Source: Tulasnella sp. 424 | Lineage: Eukaryota; Basidiomycota; Agaricomycetes; Cantharellales; Tulasnellaceae | Assembly: GCA_019633425.1 (NCBI GenBank) | Contig: WSUB01000059.1 | Span: forward strand, 1 to 64,000 | Direction of reading: 5' to 3' | Length of the DNA: 64,000 nt | Shown: positions 9,924 to 21,162 of the stretch, piece by piece | Layout of the letters: the number at the start of each line of letters is the position of its first letter | How positions within the stretch are numbered: the first letter of the stretch is position 1 | The notes under the pieces: generated by a model | Database searches by the model: none | Seen by the model: only the letters and a program-made list of their open reading frames with translations | What the model was told of the DNA's origin: nothing | Position numbers and translations under genes: made by a program

Positions 9924-12372
9924 ATGCAAGCAAACGAGATCCACGAAACCAACCCTCAGGCGTCCAGGTCCGGTCAAGATCCCCATCGTGGGTTCCAACT
10001 TAGCGACAAGCTGGTGCGTTCTGTCCGGGTCTCGAGGGGTGGCTTGCAGCGAATCGCTGACCCGATTTGGTACTTGTAGCGGACAAGGCTCGAGAACATT
10101 GCCCAGTGGCGACTCGATCCCTCCTTGATCGAATTCCATGGAGACGCCCACGAGTTTCGTGGAGGATCCGCAACGGTTTCACAGGCACATCTAACTTCGC
10201 CTCCCAACGGTCAAAATTCCGAGCCGAAGGTGGTGTAGCAATAACCTCCTCATTACCAGCAGAGCTAATGGTTGACCGAGTCGTCTGCTCCAACAGGGTG
10301 TGGCAGTCAAGAAACTGAATGTAGAACGTGATGCGGATCTGGAACGTGTATTGGGCATATGAATCCTTCCTCTGATTTCAGAGCCTAATCTAAATATTGA
10401 CTTCTCCCAGTTGGCACTCAGGGAATTGGAGTTCGTGGCGGCGTTGTTGCACCCCAACATTGTTGGATTCGAAGGATTTGTTGAAGATGCGTCCAAGCGT
10501 ATGATATGGCTGGTTTTCCCCTGGGAAGAAAACGGGAATTTGAGGGACTTCCTTACCTCTGGAGAATGGGAAATTCCTGAGCGAATCTCGCTGGTAAGAT
10601 CAACCTCGTTTCCTTTGATCTTCTGCTGAGAGGTCGGGCTTCAGATTAACGATGTAGCGGAAGGAGTTGAATACCTCCATGGCCAAACCCCGCCCATATA
10701 TCATGGCGACCTTAAATCAGTAGGCGTACCCCCTCGAAATTCTGCTCGGCCCGGGGGGTCTAGCTAATCCCGAATGCCTGCAGCTCAACATATTGGTTAA
10801 TTCAAACTATTACGCTGTAATTACGGATTTCGGCTCTGCCCGGCGTCTAGGAGCCACGGATCTCGACCAGGAAGTGAAAGAACGTGAACCGCAGCCAAGA
10901 CCGCAGCAAGCCACGGGCGAGGAGAGTATGACGCTTCAAGCAGTGTACTCTGTCGCCACCAACACAATAACCCTCACCGGAGACAAGTACACCCTTCGGT
11001 GGGCTGCGCCTGAGCTGCTGAGGGATGAGCTACCGAGTCTTGCATGCGATATCTGGGCGCTGGGCTGGATCGCTTATGAGGTACGACGAACCACGATCAT
11101 CATTCTCCGTCGATGCTCATAGACTTTCGCTGGGATAGGTGATGACCAACACCATTCCATTTCACGACGTCAAAAGGGACATCGCCGTAGTCAGTCGGGT
11201 CATCCGGGGAGACCTTCCGTCCATCACCAACCATGCGCGCATGTCGTTGATCCAGGCGCTTTGCTCGCTCATGGCTCAATGTTGGAGCATCAACCCTAAA
11301 AAACGACCGACGGCAGCCGATTGTATCAAATTAATCTCTTGGATGGTGAGTGAGTTGTGCTATTAACGGACAGATATCGTCTATGTTTCCGGCCGGTTGA
11401 CCCGCTATGCACTCAATGCAGCCAAGGATTGTCCCAGCGCCTACCCAAGCCGAAAACCCAGAGGCCTCTCAGACTCGCTATGCTGTACTTCTCCTACAAC
11501 TTGGAGAAATGTACAGACTGCAAGGCGACTATATCAGCGCATTGGACTACTTCACAAAAGCATTGAATATTTACGCAACCACCGAGAACACCCGCGGAAG
11601 AGCTGACGCTCTACGGGGTCTTGCTGATGTGCATCGGTTTCGAGGGGAGAACACCAAGGCCGCGGGTTTCTACTCCGAAGCCCTACAGCTTTATACCGAC
11701 ATCGGCAGTCACAGATGGAGAGCCTTTGCTCTATGTGGTCTCGGTGAGGTGTACCGAGGCCTAGGCGAATACACCAAAGCCGCTACATGCCACTCCGAAG
11801 CTCTACAGATATATATTGATATCAGCCATCAACTCGGGAGAAGTGACGCTCTTTTGTGTCTCGCTGAGATACATCGGGAACGAGGGGAGTACGACGAGGC
11901 TATCAAACTGTACTCCGAAAGCCTCCAAATTCGTACGGAATTGGGATTTAGCATAGGGAGAGCCAACGCTTTGTGGGGTCTTGGTGATGTTCATCGATAT
12001 CGAGGGGAGTACAGCAAGGCCATCAAGTTTCAGTCCGAATCCCTCCAGATATACACCGAAATGGGCCACAGACAAGGACAAGCCCAAACTCTATGCAGCC
12101 TCGCTCAGGTCCATCTATCTCGAGAGGAGTATGGCGATGCCGCTTCGTTCTACTCCGAAGCCCTGCAGATTTCTACCGACATAGATCGTAAAGACTGGAG
12201 AGCCCACGCTCTGCTTGGCCTTGCTAAATCGCACGATAGGCAGGGCCACCGTAGTGAAGCAATATCTTGCTACACGGACGCCTCTGAAGCCTATCGAGAA
12301 GCTGGGAACTCCCAGAGAGCAGCCGACGCGTTGAAGAAGGCCACTGATCTCCGCACTGAAGAGGCCGCATGA
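9924..12372 (+). CDS. KT-B: kinase-TPR gene with a lost splice donor
   Basis: Exon structure follows KT-A. Exon 1 is 9924-10013 and the last exon about 11422-12372. The kinase keeps VAVKKLN, HGDLKS, DFGSA, WAAPELL and RPTA, followed by seven TPRs. The third intron is damaged: in KT-A and KT-C the exon ends VLG before GTAAGA, but here the same place reads ggcatatga. The first intron base is changed from G to A, and reading on meets TGA immediately. Normal splicing would give about 670 aa. Without this donor the product would end just after the ATP-binding lysine, unless another site is used or exon 3 is skipped, which would remove that lysine. All other junctions look intact, so the loss may be recent. 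Confidence 0.7.
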
Positions 12373-13720
12373 TGGGTTGACGGACATATTCGAGATTAAA
12401 CTAGACTCTTAGTTTTCGCTGGAGTAAAATTCTGTTGAGTGTGTGGCGTCTAAAGTTCCATGCACTATTTGATTAGCCAAAGCGCCTGCATTCCGTTTTC
12501 TGTCATCTGTTGGCACCTGACTGATGTACAAGAAATCAACGGTCTCTCCTACCATAGTTCTCTTCCTTCAGGTATACTAAGTATATCTGTACATTCTTGG
12601 GCGCGATCAGCCCAGCCTATTTGAGTGACACTCCGCGAAGAACGTAAAGCCTGAAGGATCAAGGTGGCATTTTCTGCACGGCCCTGGCTTTCCTGTAGCA
12701 CTCAATTTCAACATCAGGTTCAAGCACCACTTAGATTAGCCCCTTAGAGCACAGCATTCGCCAAACTCGGTAATGAAGGGATCGTCAAAGGGATGCCCGG
12801 CAAAGAGCGACGTCTCGTTCTTTTGGGGCGGTACCGGTGGGTAACCAAAGAGTCGATGTTCGGCTAGGCCTCGGGCGACAGTGCCTGGCTCCCCCGTTGG
12901 ACGAGTCCTTGTCCTCCCATCGTCTGGATCATTAACACGACATCGTCAACGCACAGGTTCCCAAGTACTTTCACATCAGACGTCTAATCGCCTGGCACGC
13001 CAAAGGTTGACTTGGCATACTAAAGGCGGGTCCTGGTCAGCGTTGAACCGAATCGGAAGATGAGCTTGAATGTGGTTGTGACTGCTATAAACGCCCTTGG
13101 TTCATTATCTCTCGGTGGTCACCAGTTTTCGTATGCCTTGCATCCTGTTCTGGGTGTAGCCTCTCACACAATTTCCCATTGGTTCTGTACTTCATGGAGT
13201 TGGGTTTTGGATTTCCCTTTTCCCCTGTACGAATTAGTTTGGAATTATTTCACTTCGTTTGGACTGTATAGATGAACCGGGCAGCTTGGATAAGACTGAG
13301 GTAATTGTAAGTTCTGGAACGAACTCGTCCTCACAGACGTGCCGGCGAACCTTGGCTTAACTAGTGCGAAGGACAAGGAAAAGTCAAATGATAAACCCAA
13401 GTCAAGGGTAAAGGTGACATTTGGAATTCGAAGCGCTATTTAATAAAGCAAATAGACCTGGCCATGTCTCTCTATAAGGCAAAGAAGGTATGAAGTACCG
13501 AGGAGGTGAAAATGAGGCTGCGGTCGAGCACCAGGTTTGCCGCGTGCTTTTGTGTTCGACGCGTGGACAAGGTTTTCAAGTAATGCCGTAGACCGATCTG
13601 GCTCCTATGCAATACTTTTCGGGACAGCCCAGGATCCGGATAAAGTTGGTTGCAATTGGGTCGTTCGGCAACTTAACTCGTCTCACAAGAGTGACGTCAC
13701 CACTGTTTGTTTGTGCGAGA
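12373..13720. repeat. Spacer of unit 3 with the K gene deleted
   Basis: No intact gene is seen. After the KT-B 3' flank, 12880-13015 (tgcctggctcccccgttgga; ctggcacgccaaaggttgac) matches the K upstream region at about 20455-20790. From about 13020 the text (tcctggtcagcgttgaaccg; tcggaagatgagcttgaatg) matches about 1288-1340, downstream of K relic 1. The K coding region has therefore been removed completely from this unit. Confidence 0.55.
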
Positions 13721-13721
13721 T

Positions 13722-13863
13722 GTTGACTCACGTGCGGCCGAACCTTATCGTTGTCCGAACTCCCGAAGAGTATTCTCTCACAAAGTCTAGGCACTCTCTA
13801 CAGCAGGCCAACTACCCTCATGACCCGCCATCCCGAGGAGGACAATAGAGGGCCTTTTATACC
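13722..13863 (+). promoter_or_regulatory. KT-C promoter region with TATA box
   Basis: The block cgaaccttatcgttgtccga (13739-13758) and ttttatacc at 13855-13863 are the counterparts of the KT-A elements, with the TATA element about 100 bp before the ATG at 13958. Confidence 0.6.
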
Positions 13864-13957
13864 CTCCTGCCACCCCCACCCACGATTCGCAGTCCCCCCT
13901 CTCCAAGGAGCTCCCCCCTGACCATAGTCTCATACACGTCACCCGGCGCATCCCTTA

Positions 13958-16398
13958 ATGGAAGGACACGGAATCCGCGAGGCCAACCCTCAGGCGTCCG
14001 GGTCCGGTCAAGAGCCCCATCGTGAATTCCAACTTAGCGCCAAACTAGTGCGTTCGGTCCGGGTCTTGAGAGGTGGTTGCCGGGAATCGCTAACAGGGTT
14101 TTGTGTTTGCAGCGGGCCAGGCTCGAGAACCTTGCCCAGTGGCGACTCGATCCCTCGTTGATCGAATTCCCTGGAGACGCCAACAAGTTTCGTGGAGGAT
14201 TCGCGACGGTTGCACAGGCATATTTAACTTCGCCTCCTAACGGTCAAAGTTCCGAGCCGAAGGTCGTGTGGCAATAACCTCCTCATTGCCAGCAGAGCTG
14301 ATGGTTGACCGAATCGTCTGCTCCAACAGGCTGTGGCAGTCAAGAAACTGAAGGTAGAAAGTGATGCGGATCTGGAACGCGTATTGGGAGTAAGAATCCT
14401 TCCCCGATTCTAGAGCTTAATTGAAGTACTAATTTCTCTCAGTTGGCACTCAGGGAATCCGAATTCGTCGCCAAGCTTTCGCATCCCAACATTGTTAGGC
14501 TGGAAGGATTCGTCGAAGATGCGTCCAAGCACATGATATGGTTGGTCTTTCCATGGGAGGAAAACGGAAATTTGAGGGACTTTCTCGCGTTTGGAGAATG
14601 GGAAATTCCCGAGCGAATCTCTCTGGTACGATCAACCGCCTATTCTGTGATCCTCTGCTGAGAGGTTGTGATCCAGATTGACGACGTGGCAGAAGGGGTT
14701 AAATATCTTCACAGTCGGACCCCGCCCATATATCACGGCGATCTTAAATCGGTAGCCGTGCACCGTCGAAAATCCGCTTGGTAGTCTGGCTAATTTGGAT
14801 TGTCTGCAGCTCAACATCTTGGTAAATCCCGAGTTCCACGCTGTAATTACAGATTTCGGCTCCGCTCGTCGCCTAGGAACCAAGGACCTCGAGCAGGAGG
14901 TGAAGAAACGTGACCTTCAGCCACGACCTGAGCAACCCACGGGCGAGGAGAGTATTACGCTTCAAGCGGTGTACTCTGCCTCCACCAACACGATAACCCT
15001 CACCGGCGACAAGTACACCCTTCGCTGGGCCGCGCCTGAGCTGCTGTGGGCCGAGCAGCCGAGCCTTGCATGCGATATCTGGGCTTTGGGCTGGATAGCC
15101 TATGAGGTACGATGAACCACGAGTATCAGTCACCGTTGATGCTCATATACTTCCGCTGATATAGGTGATGACCAACACTATTCCATTTCACGATGTCAAA
15201 AGGGATGTCGCCGTAGTCAATCGGGTCATTCAGGGAGACCTTCCGTCCATCACCGACCATGCCCGAATGACGCTCATCCAGGCGCTTTGTTCGCTCATGG
15301 CCCAGTGTTGGATCCTTAACCCGGAAAAACGACCAACGGCAGCCGACTGTGTCAAATTAATTGCTCGGATGGTGAGTGAGTGGCACTGGTAACGGATCGA
15401 TGTCATCCATGTTTCCGTGCGGTTGACCCAGCACGCACTTGAAACAGCCGATGATCGTCCCAGCGCCTACCCAAGCCGGGGACCCAGAGGCTTCTCAAAC
15501 CCGCTATGCTGCCGTTCTACTTAAACTTGGAGAAATGTACTACCAGCAATCCGACTATGTCAACGCATTGGACTGCCTCGCCAAGGCATCGAATATTTAC
15601 GCAACCGCCAAGAACATTTGCGGAAAAGCTGAAGCTCTGCACCGTATTGCCGACGTGCATCGGTTTCAAGCCCAGTACAGCAAGGCCGCAGGTTTTTACT
15701 CCGAAGTCCTACAGATTTATACCGACATCGGCGATCAGGGATGGAGAGCCTGTGCTCTATGGGGTCTCGGCGAGGTGCACAGAAGCCTAGGCGAGTACAC
15801 CGAAGCCTCCAACGCCTACTCCGAATCCCTGCAGGTTTATACCGACATCGGTAGTCAACTCGGGAGAGGTGACGCTCTTTGGGGCCTCGCCAGCGTTCAT
15901 CGGTCGCGAGGGGAGTACGATGAGGCTATCAAAGTGTACTCCGAATGCCTCCAAGTACGTACGGAAATGGGATTTCGCCTAGGGAGGGCCGACGTTTTAC
16001 GGGATCTGGGTGAAGTTCATCGGTTTCGAGGGGAGTATAGTGAGGCCATCAAGTTTCACTCCGAATCCCTCCAGATATACACCGAAATGGGCTTCAGATA
16101 TGGACAAGCCTACACTCTATGGTATCTCGGCGAGGACCATCTATCCCGAGAGGAGTACAACGACGCCGCTTCGTTCTACTCCAAAGCCCTGCAGGTTGCT
16201 ACCGACATCGGCCATAAATCCAAGAGAGCCGATGCTCTGTTTGGCCTCGCTAAAACACACGATGCGCAGGGCCACCGTAGTGAAGCAATATCTCGCTACA
16301 CGGAAGCCTCTGAAGCCTATCGAGAAGCTGGAAAGTCCCAGAGAGCAGCCGACGCTTTGAAGAAGGCCGATGATCTCCGCACCGAAGAGGCCGCATGA
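13958..16398 (+). CDS. KT-C: TKL-like protein kinase fused to TPR repeats
   Basis: Eight exons are inferred: 13958-14047, 14113-14262, 14330-14389, 14443-14625, 14677-14751, 14810-15106, 15165-15371 and 15448-16398, giving 670 aa with every junction in phase. The kinase part has GGFATV, VAVKKLK, HPNIVRLEGF, HGDLKS, NILVNPE, ITDFGSA, RWAAPELL, DIWALGW and RPTA. Seven TPRs follow; the variable positions fall at the helix A start and the loop (for example RFQAQ, RSLGE, RSRGE, RFRGE). No defect is seen, so this is one of the best candidates for an active family member. Role: probable Ser/Thr (or dual) kinase with a TPR partner-binding region; partners are unknown. Confidence 0.88.
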
Positions 16399-17130
16399 TG
16401 GTTTAACGAGTATTCAACGCGATACCTTTCGTTTCATCGGAGTACACTCATGTTCTGTGTGTGGCGCCGAAACTTCCATAGACTATGTTCCATACGTTAC
16501 AAGCTTGCATTCTATTTCCGTCATCCGTTAGCACCCCCTGCCTATTTTACAATCCACGCTCTTTGTACCGTAGCTCTCTTAATTTGAGTGGCAGTTAACT
16601 TCGCGAGGAACGCTCGGCTTGATGGATTAAGCTGGTGTTATCCGCACGATGCTCCCCATTACCCTGGATGTTTACGTCAGGTCAAGCATCACTTAGCTTC
16701 GGATATAGCGTTTGCTCACTATCTCGTGTTAACAAGGTTCAAGCGTAATTGAGAGGATCGCAGTGCCAGACGGAGCGAACAACCTCGTAGTGCAGAGAGA
16801 GGCTATTGTTAGAGCGCAAAGCACCGCAGGGCATCACAGTGTCGAAAGCTGCTAAACAGGCTCCGACTAGTAACTTAGGCTCAGTATGATACTCGGTAAA
16901 GCGGTACACTCGGCGGTTTAGAAGCGTTGTGTACAAGTGCCGGTGTGCCGAGGTTGTTGGTGAAGGGTCGGGGTTCGGTCACGTTTCGAACGAACGAGCC
17001 GGTTGTTCCGGAAAGCAAATAGAAATCTAGAACAGAGCGAATCAAGAGACATTAATCTCAACCCGACCGTAAGTTGCTGTGAATAGAGCTTTAACTCATC
17101 CTTCTCCTTCCAAGTGTTATTTGTGCGAGA
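16399..17130. repeat. Spacer between KT-C and KT-D
   Basis: No gene is seen. The 3' flank text of the other units is recognisable (about 16620-16720, ending ccatcacttagc-like) as is the gtgccggtgtgccgaggttg block at 16936-16955. No K gene trace was found in this unit. Confidence 0.5.
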
Positions 17131-17131
17131 T

Positions 17132-17265
17132 GACTCCGGCGGCGGCCGAACCTTATCGTTAGCCGAACTCGCTGAGAACATTCCATCACAAGGTCTAGAA
17201 AGCCTCCAGGAGACCGAGTACCCTCATTCCGATGAGAACGATAGAGGGGACGTCTTTTTATACCC
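17132..17265 (+). promoter_or_regulatory. KT-D promoter region with TATA box
   Basis: The block cgaaccttatcgttagccga (17147-17166) and tttttataccc (17255-17265) correspond to the promoters of the sister genes. The TATA element is about 120 bp before the ATG at 17386. Confidence 0.6.
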
Positions 17266-17385
17266 TCTTGCCACCCCCATCTCCTTTGAACCCTCGGTTC
17301 GTTCCACCTTCTTCAAGGACTTAGGGGCTCCTCCCTGACCGTAGTCACTCATACACTTACTCAACGCCACCTCGCTAATCGTTTA

Positions 17386-19844
17386 ATGCAAACAAACGAA
17401 AACCACGAGGCCAACCCTCAGGCATCCGGTTCCGGTCAAGATCCCCATCGTGGGTTCCAACTTAACGCCAAACTAGTGCGTTACGTCTGGGGTCTCGAGG
17501 GTGCTTGCAGTAATGGCTGACACGGTTTGATGTTTGTAGCGGGCCAAGCTCGAGAACCTTGCCAAGTGGCGACTCGATCCCTCCTTGATCGAAATCCCTG
17601 GAGACACGCATGAGTTTCGTGGAGGGTACGCGACGGTTTCACGAGCACGTTTAGCTCCGACTCCCAATAGTCAGACTTCCAAGGTGAAGGTTGTCTGAAT
17701 AAGCTCCTCATTGTCAGCACGGCGAATTTTTGACCGAGGCGTCCGTTCCAATAGGTTGTGGCAGTCAAGAAGCTGAAGACCAAAAATGACGCGGATCTAG
17801 AACGCGTCTTAGGTGTCAGGATCCTTCCTCCGATTACAGGGCGTGGTCGAATTACTGACCTCTCTCAGTTGGCACTTAGGGAATCGGAGCTCGTGGCCAA
17901 GTTTTCGCATCCCAACATTGTTGGATTCGAAGGAATTGTCGAAGATGCGTCCAAGCATATGGTATGGTTGGTTTTTCCGTGGGAGGAAAACGGGAATTTG
18001 AGGGACTTTCTCGCGTCTGGAGGATGGGAAATTCCTGAGCGAATCTCGCTGGTACGAGCAGCCTCGTTTCCTTTGACGTTTTGCTGCTCGTTTCCTTTTA
18101 CGTTTTGCTGAGAAGCCATATTCCAGATCGATGACGTGGCAAAAGGGGTTGAGTATCTTCATAGCCAAACCCCACCCATATATCATGGCGACCTTAAATC
18201 GGTAGGTATCCCCCCTCAAATTTCTCCTTGGTGGGCTAGCTGATTCCGAATGTCCTTAGCTCAACGTATTGGTTAATTCAAGCTATTACGCTGTAATTAC
18301 GGATTTCGGCTCCGCTCGCCGCCTCGGACCCAAGGAGCTCGACCAGGAGGCGAAGAAACGTGAACCGCAGCCAAGACCGGAGCAAGTCACGGGCGAGGAG
18401 AGTATTACACTTCAAGCAGTGTACTCGGCCTCCACCAACACGATAACCCTCACGAGCAACAAGTATACCCTTCGCTGGGCTGCTCCGGAGTTGCTGAGGG
18501 ACGACCCGCCGAGACTTGCAAGCGATATCTGGGCTTTGGGTTGGATCGCTTATGAGGTATGACGAACCACGAGGATCATTCACCGTCGATGCTAATAGAC
18601 CTTTCCGCTGAGATAGGTGATGACCAACGCCATTCCATTCCACGATGTCAAAAGGGATGTCGCCGTAATCTATCGGGTCATTCAGGGAGACCTTCCGTCC
18701 ATCACCCATGATGCCCGGATGTCATTAATCCAGGCGCTTTGCTCGCTCATGGTTCGGTGTTGGAACATTATCCCTGAAAAACGACCGACGGCAGAGGATT
18801 GTGTAAGATTAATCTCTTGGATGGTGAGTGAATGGCACGCCGGGTAACTCATCTACGTTTCGGTGCGATTGACTTGTTATGCACCCGATACAGCCAATGA
18901 TCGTTCCAGCACCTGCCCAAGCTGACAAATCAGAGGCTTCGCAGACTCGCAACGCTGCACTTCTCCTTCAACTTGGACGAATGTACAGCCGACAAAGCGA
19001 CTATGTCAACGCATCGGACTGCTTCACCAAAGCTTTGAATATTTGCGCAACCACCCAGGACACCCGCGGAATAGCTGACGCTCTTCGGGGCTTTGCTGAA
19101 GTGCATCGGTTTCAAGCCGACTACAGCAAAGCCGCAAATTTCTACTCCGAAGCCCTGCAGCTTTATATCGAAATCGACAGTCACTGTTGGAGAGCCTATG
19201 CTCTATGGGGTCTCGCTGAGATGCATCGATTAGTAGGCGACTACATCGAAGCCTCCACGTTCTACTCCAAAGCCCTACAGATTTACACCGACCTCAATGA
19301 TTACGAAGGGAGAGGTAGCACTCTTTGGGGTGTCGCCGAGATACATCGAATACGAGGGGAGTACGACGAGGCTATCAAATTGTACTCTGAGAGCCTCCAA
19401 ATTCGTACGGACGTCGGATTCAGTCTAGGGCGAGCGGACGTTTTGTGGAGTCTTGGTGAAGTTCATGGATCTCGAGGGGAGTATAGCGAAGCCATCAAGT
19501 TCCACTCCGAATCCCTTCAGATATACACCGAAATGGGCCACAAACAGGGAAGAACCCAAGTTCTATGTGGCCTCGCTTCGGTCCATCTATCTCGAGAGGA
19601 ATACGACGATGCGGCTAAGCTCTACTCTGAAGCCCTGCAGCTTTCTACCGACATCGGCCGTAAAGACTGGAGAGCCCGTACTCTGCTCGGCCTCGCTGAA
19701 ACGCACGATAGGCAAGGCCACCGCAGTGAAGCACTATCGTTTTATACGGAAGCCTCGGAAGCCTATCAAGAAATTGGGTTGTCCCAGCACGCAGCCAACG
19801 CCTTGAAGAGTGCTGCTGATCTCCGGACCGAAGAGGCCGCATGA
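17386..19844 (+). CDS. KT-D: TKL-like protein kinase fused to TPR repeats
   Basis: The structure matches KT-A. Exon 1 is 17386-17475, exon 2 is 17540-17683 and the last exon 18894-19844, for about 668 aa after splicing. The kinase has GGYATV, VAVKKLK, HPNIVGFEG, HGDLKS, DFGSA, RWAAPELL and RPTA. The third intron begins GTCAGG in place of GTAAGA and is exactly 54 nt without a stop, so if it is not removed the protein simply gains 18 residues. Intron 4 contains a 24-nt tandem duplication (cgtttcctttgacgttttgc and its copy, about 18064-18110). Seven TPRs follow, with several substitutions not seen in the sisters. It looks functional. Confidence 0.85.
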
Positions 19845-21050
19845 TGGTTTAACGGATACATTCGAGATCACCCAAGGCCATTTGTTCGCATTGGAATAAA
19901 ACCAATGTTCTATGTAGGGTGTATGAGCTTGATGTAAACTTGTTTAGTTAAAACATAGTTGTTCCGTATCTGTCATTCATTAGCATCCCCTGTTCGTGGT
20001 AGAAGAATCCAAAGGACCCTCATACCATAGATTTCCTTTTCAGCTATCCTCGATATATCCGTCTTTTCTTGAACACGACCAACTCAGCCTATCTGAGTGA
20101 CAGTCCACAAGGAACACCGGGCTTGTTGGATCTAACTGGCATCACTCGCACGGTGCTCCCGGAAACACCGGGTTCAACGGTTCAACCATCACTTAGCTTA
20201 GGGTGGAGCATTCGCCAAACTGGGTGACTAGAAGGTCTTTCAAATATCCCAAGTCACTTGGTAGATCCGTTCGGAAAACTACAGCTCAAGCTCCGACTAG
20301 CAGGCTGAGCTATTTCAAACGATGTTCGGCAAAGAGTCATGTCCCGTTCTTTAGAAGCGTCGTGCGCAAAGTGCCGATGTGTCATAGCGAGCTCCTCAGC
20401 AAGCGACCGAAGGCGCGGGAAGAGTCGAAGTTCGGTTAGGCTTCGGACGAACGTGCCTCTGGGGTTCCCTCGTTGGACCAGTCTCCGGCCTAAATAGCGG
20501 CCCCCATCTCATCAAGGGAACCGGCCTCCACCCCCATAAGCACCACCACTGCACGAAACTCGCTACCTACTCCAACCTGCTGTCAATACCTGCTGCTCTC
20601 TACCCGCCAAATCTTTGTTCCTCATCACGTTGAATTTATATACAGCGCGTCAGGAACGCTTTGCTTATCAGTCACCCTTGTCCTCCACCATCGTCTCGAG
20701 CACCAACGCGACATCGTGAACGCACAGGCTCTCTTGTTGGTGAGTTCCCACTTTCCCATCGGACGATTACTCGCCTGGCACGCCAAAGGTTGACTTGGCA
20801 TTTCGTTGACCATGCGATTTCTCTCCTTCCCTTCGCCTTGATCGCCCGCTGTACCCCAGATCAGACCGTGGACGTAAATACCCCGCAAACAAGTCCAAGG
20901 TTTCTTTCCCAAGTCTCTTCTGTAAAAGGTCACTTCGCTTGTCTCTTTACTCTCAACTTACTTGCACTCAACTTGACTACTAATTTCAGTTTGGACCGTC
21001 TCCATTCAGCCCACTAGACTCCCTCCAAGCACCACACACCCTCTCATCCA
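19845..21050. repeat. Spacer between KT-D and K
   Basis: No gene is seen. The 3' flank matches the flanks of KT-B and KT-C. The block gatgttcggcaaagagtcat (about 20322) matches the spacer blocks at about 2408 and 9398. The second half (20450-21050) is the K upstream region repeated at 6440-7120. Confidence 0.55.
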
Positions 21051-21052
21051 TC

Positions 21053-21065
21053 CGTACATATAGAA
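21053..21065 (+). promoter_or_regulatory. K-gene TATA-like element
   Basis: The text cgtacatatagaa lies about 100 bp before the K start codon and is kept, at the same distance, upstream of K relic 2 (7121-7133). It is a likely TATA element; the call rests on position and conservation. Confidence 0.45.
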
Positions 21066-21162
21066 GTATCTTCACCACCCAGGCTCTCCACAACTTTGCT
21101 TGCGGCTCTCCCACCATCCAAAAAGTTCTCGACGACCTCGATCGTACACTCATTCATATCGT

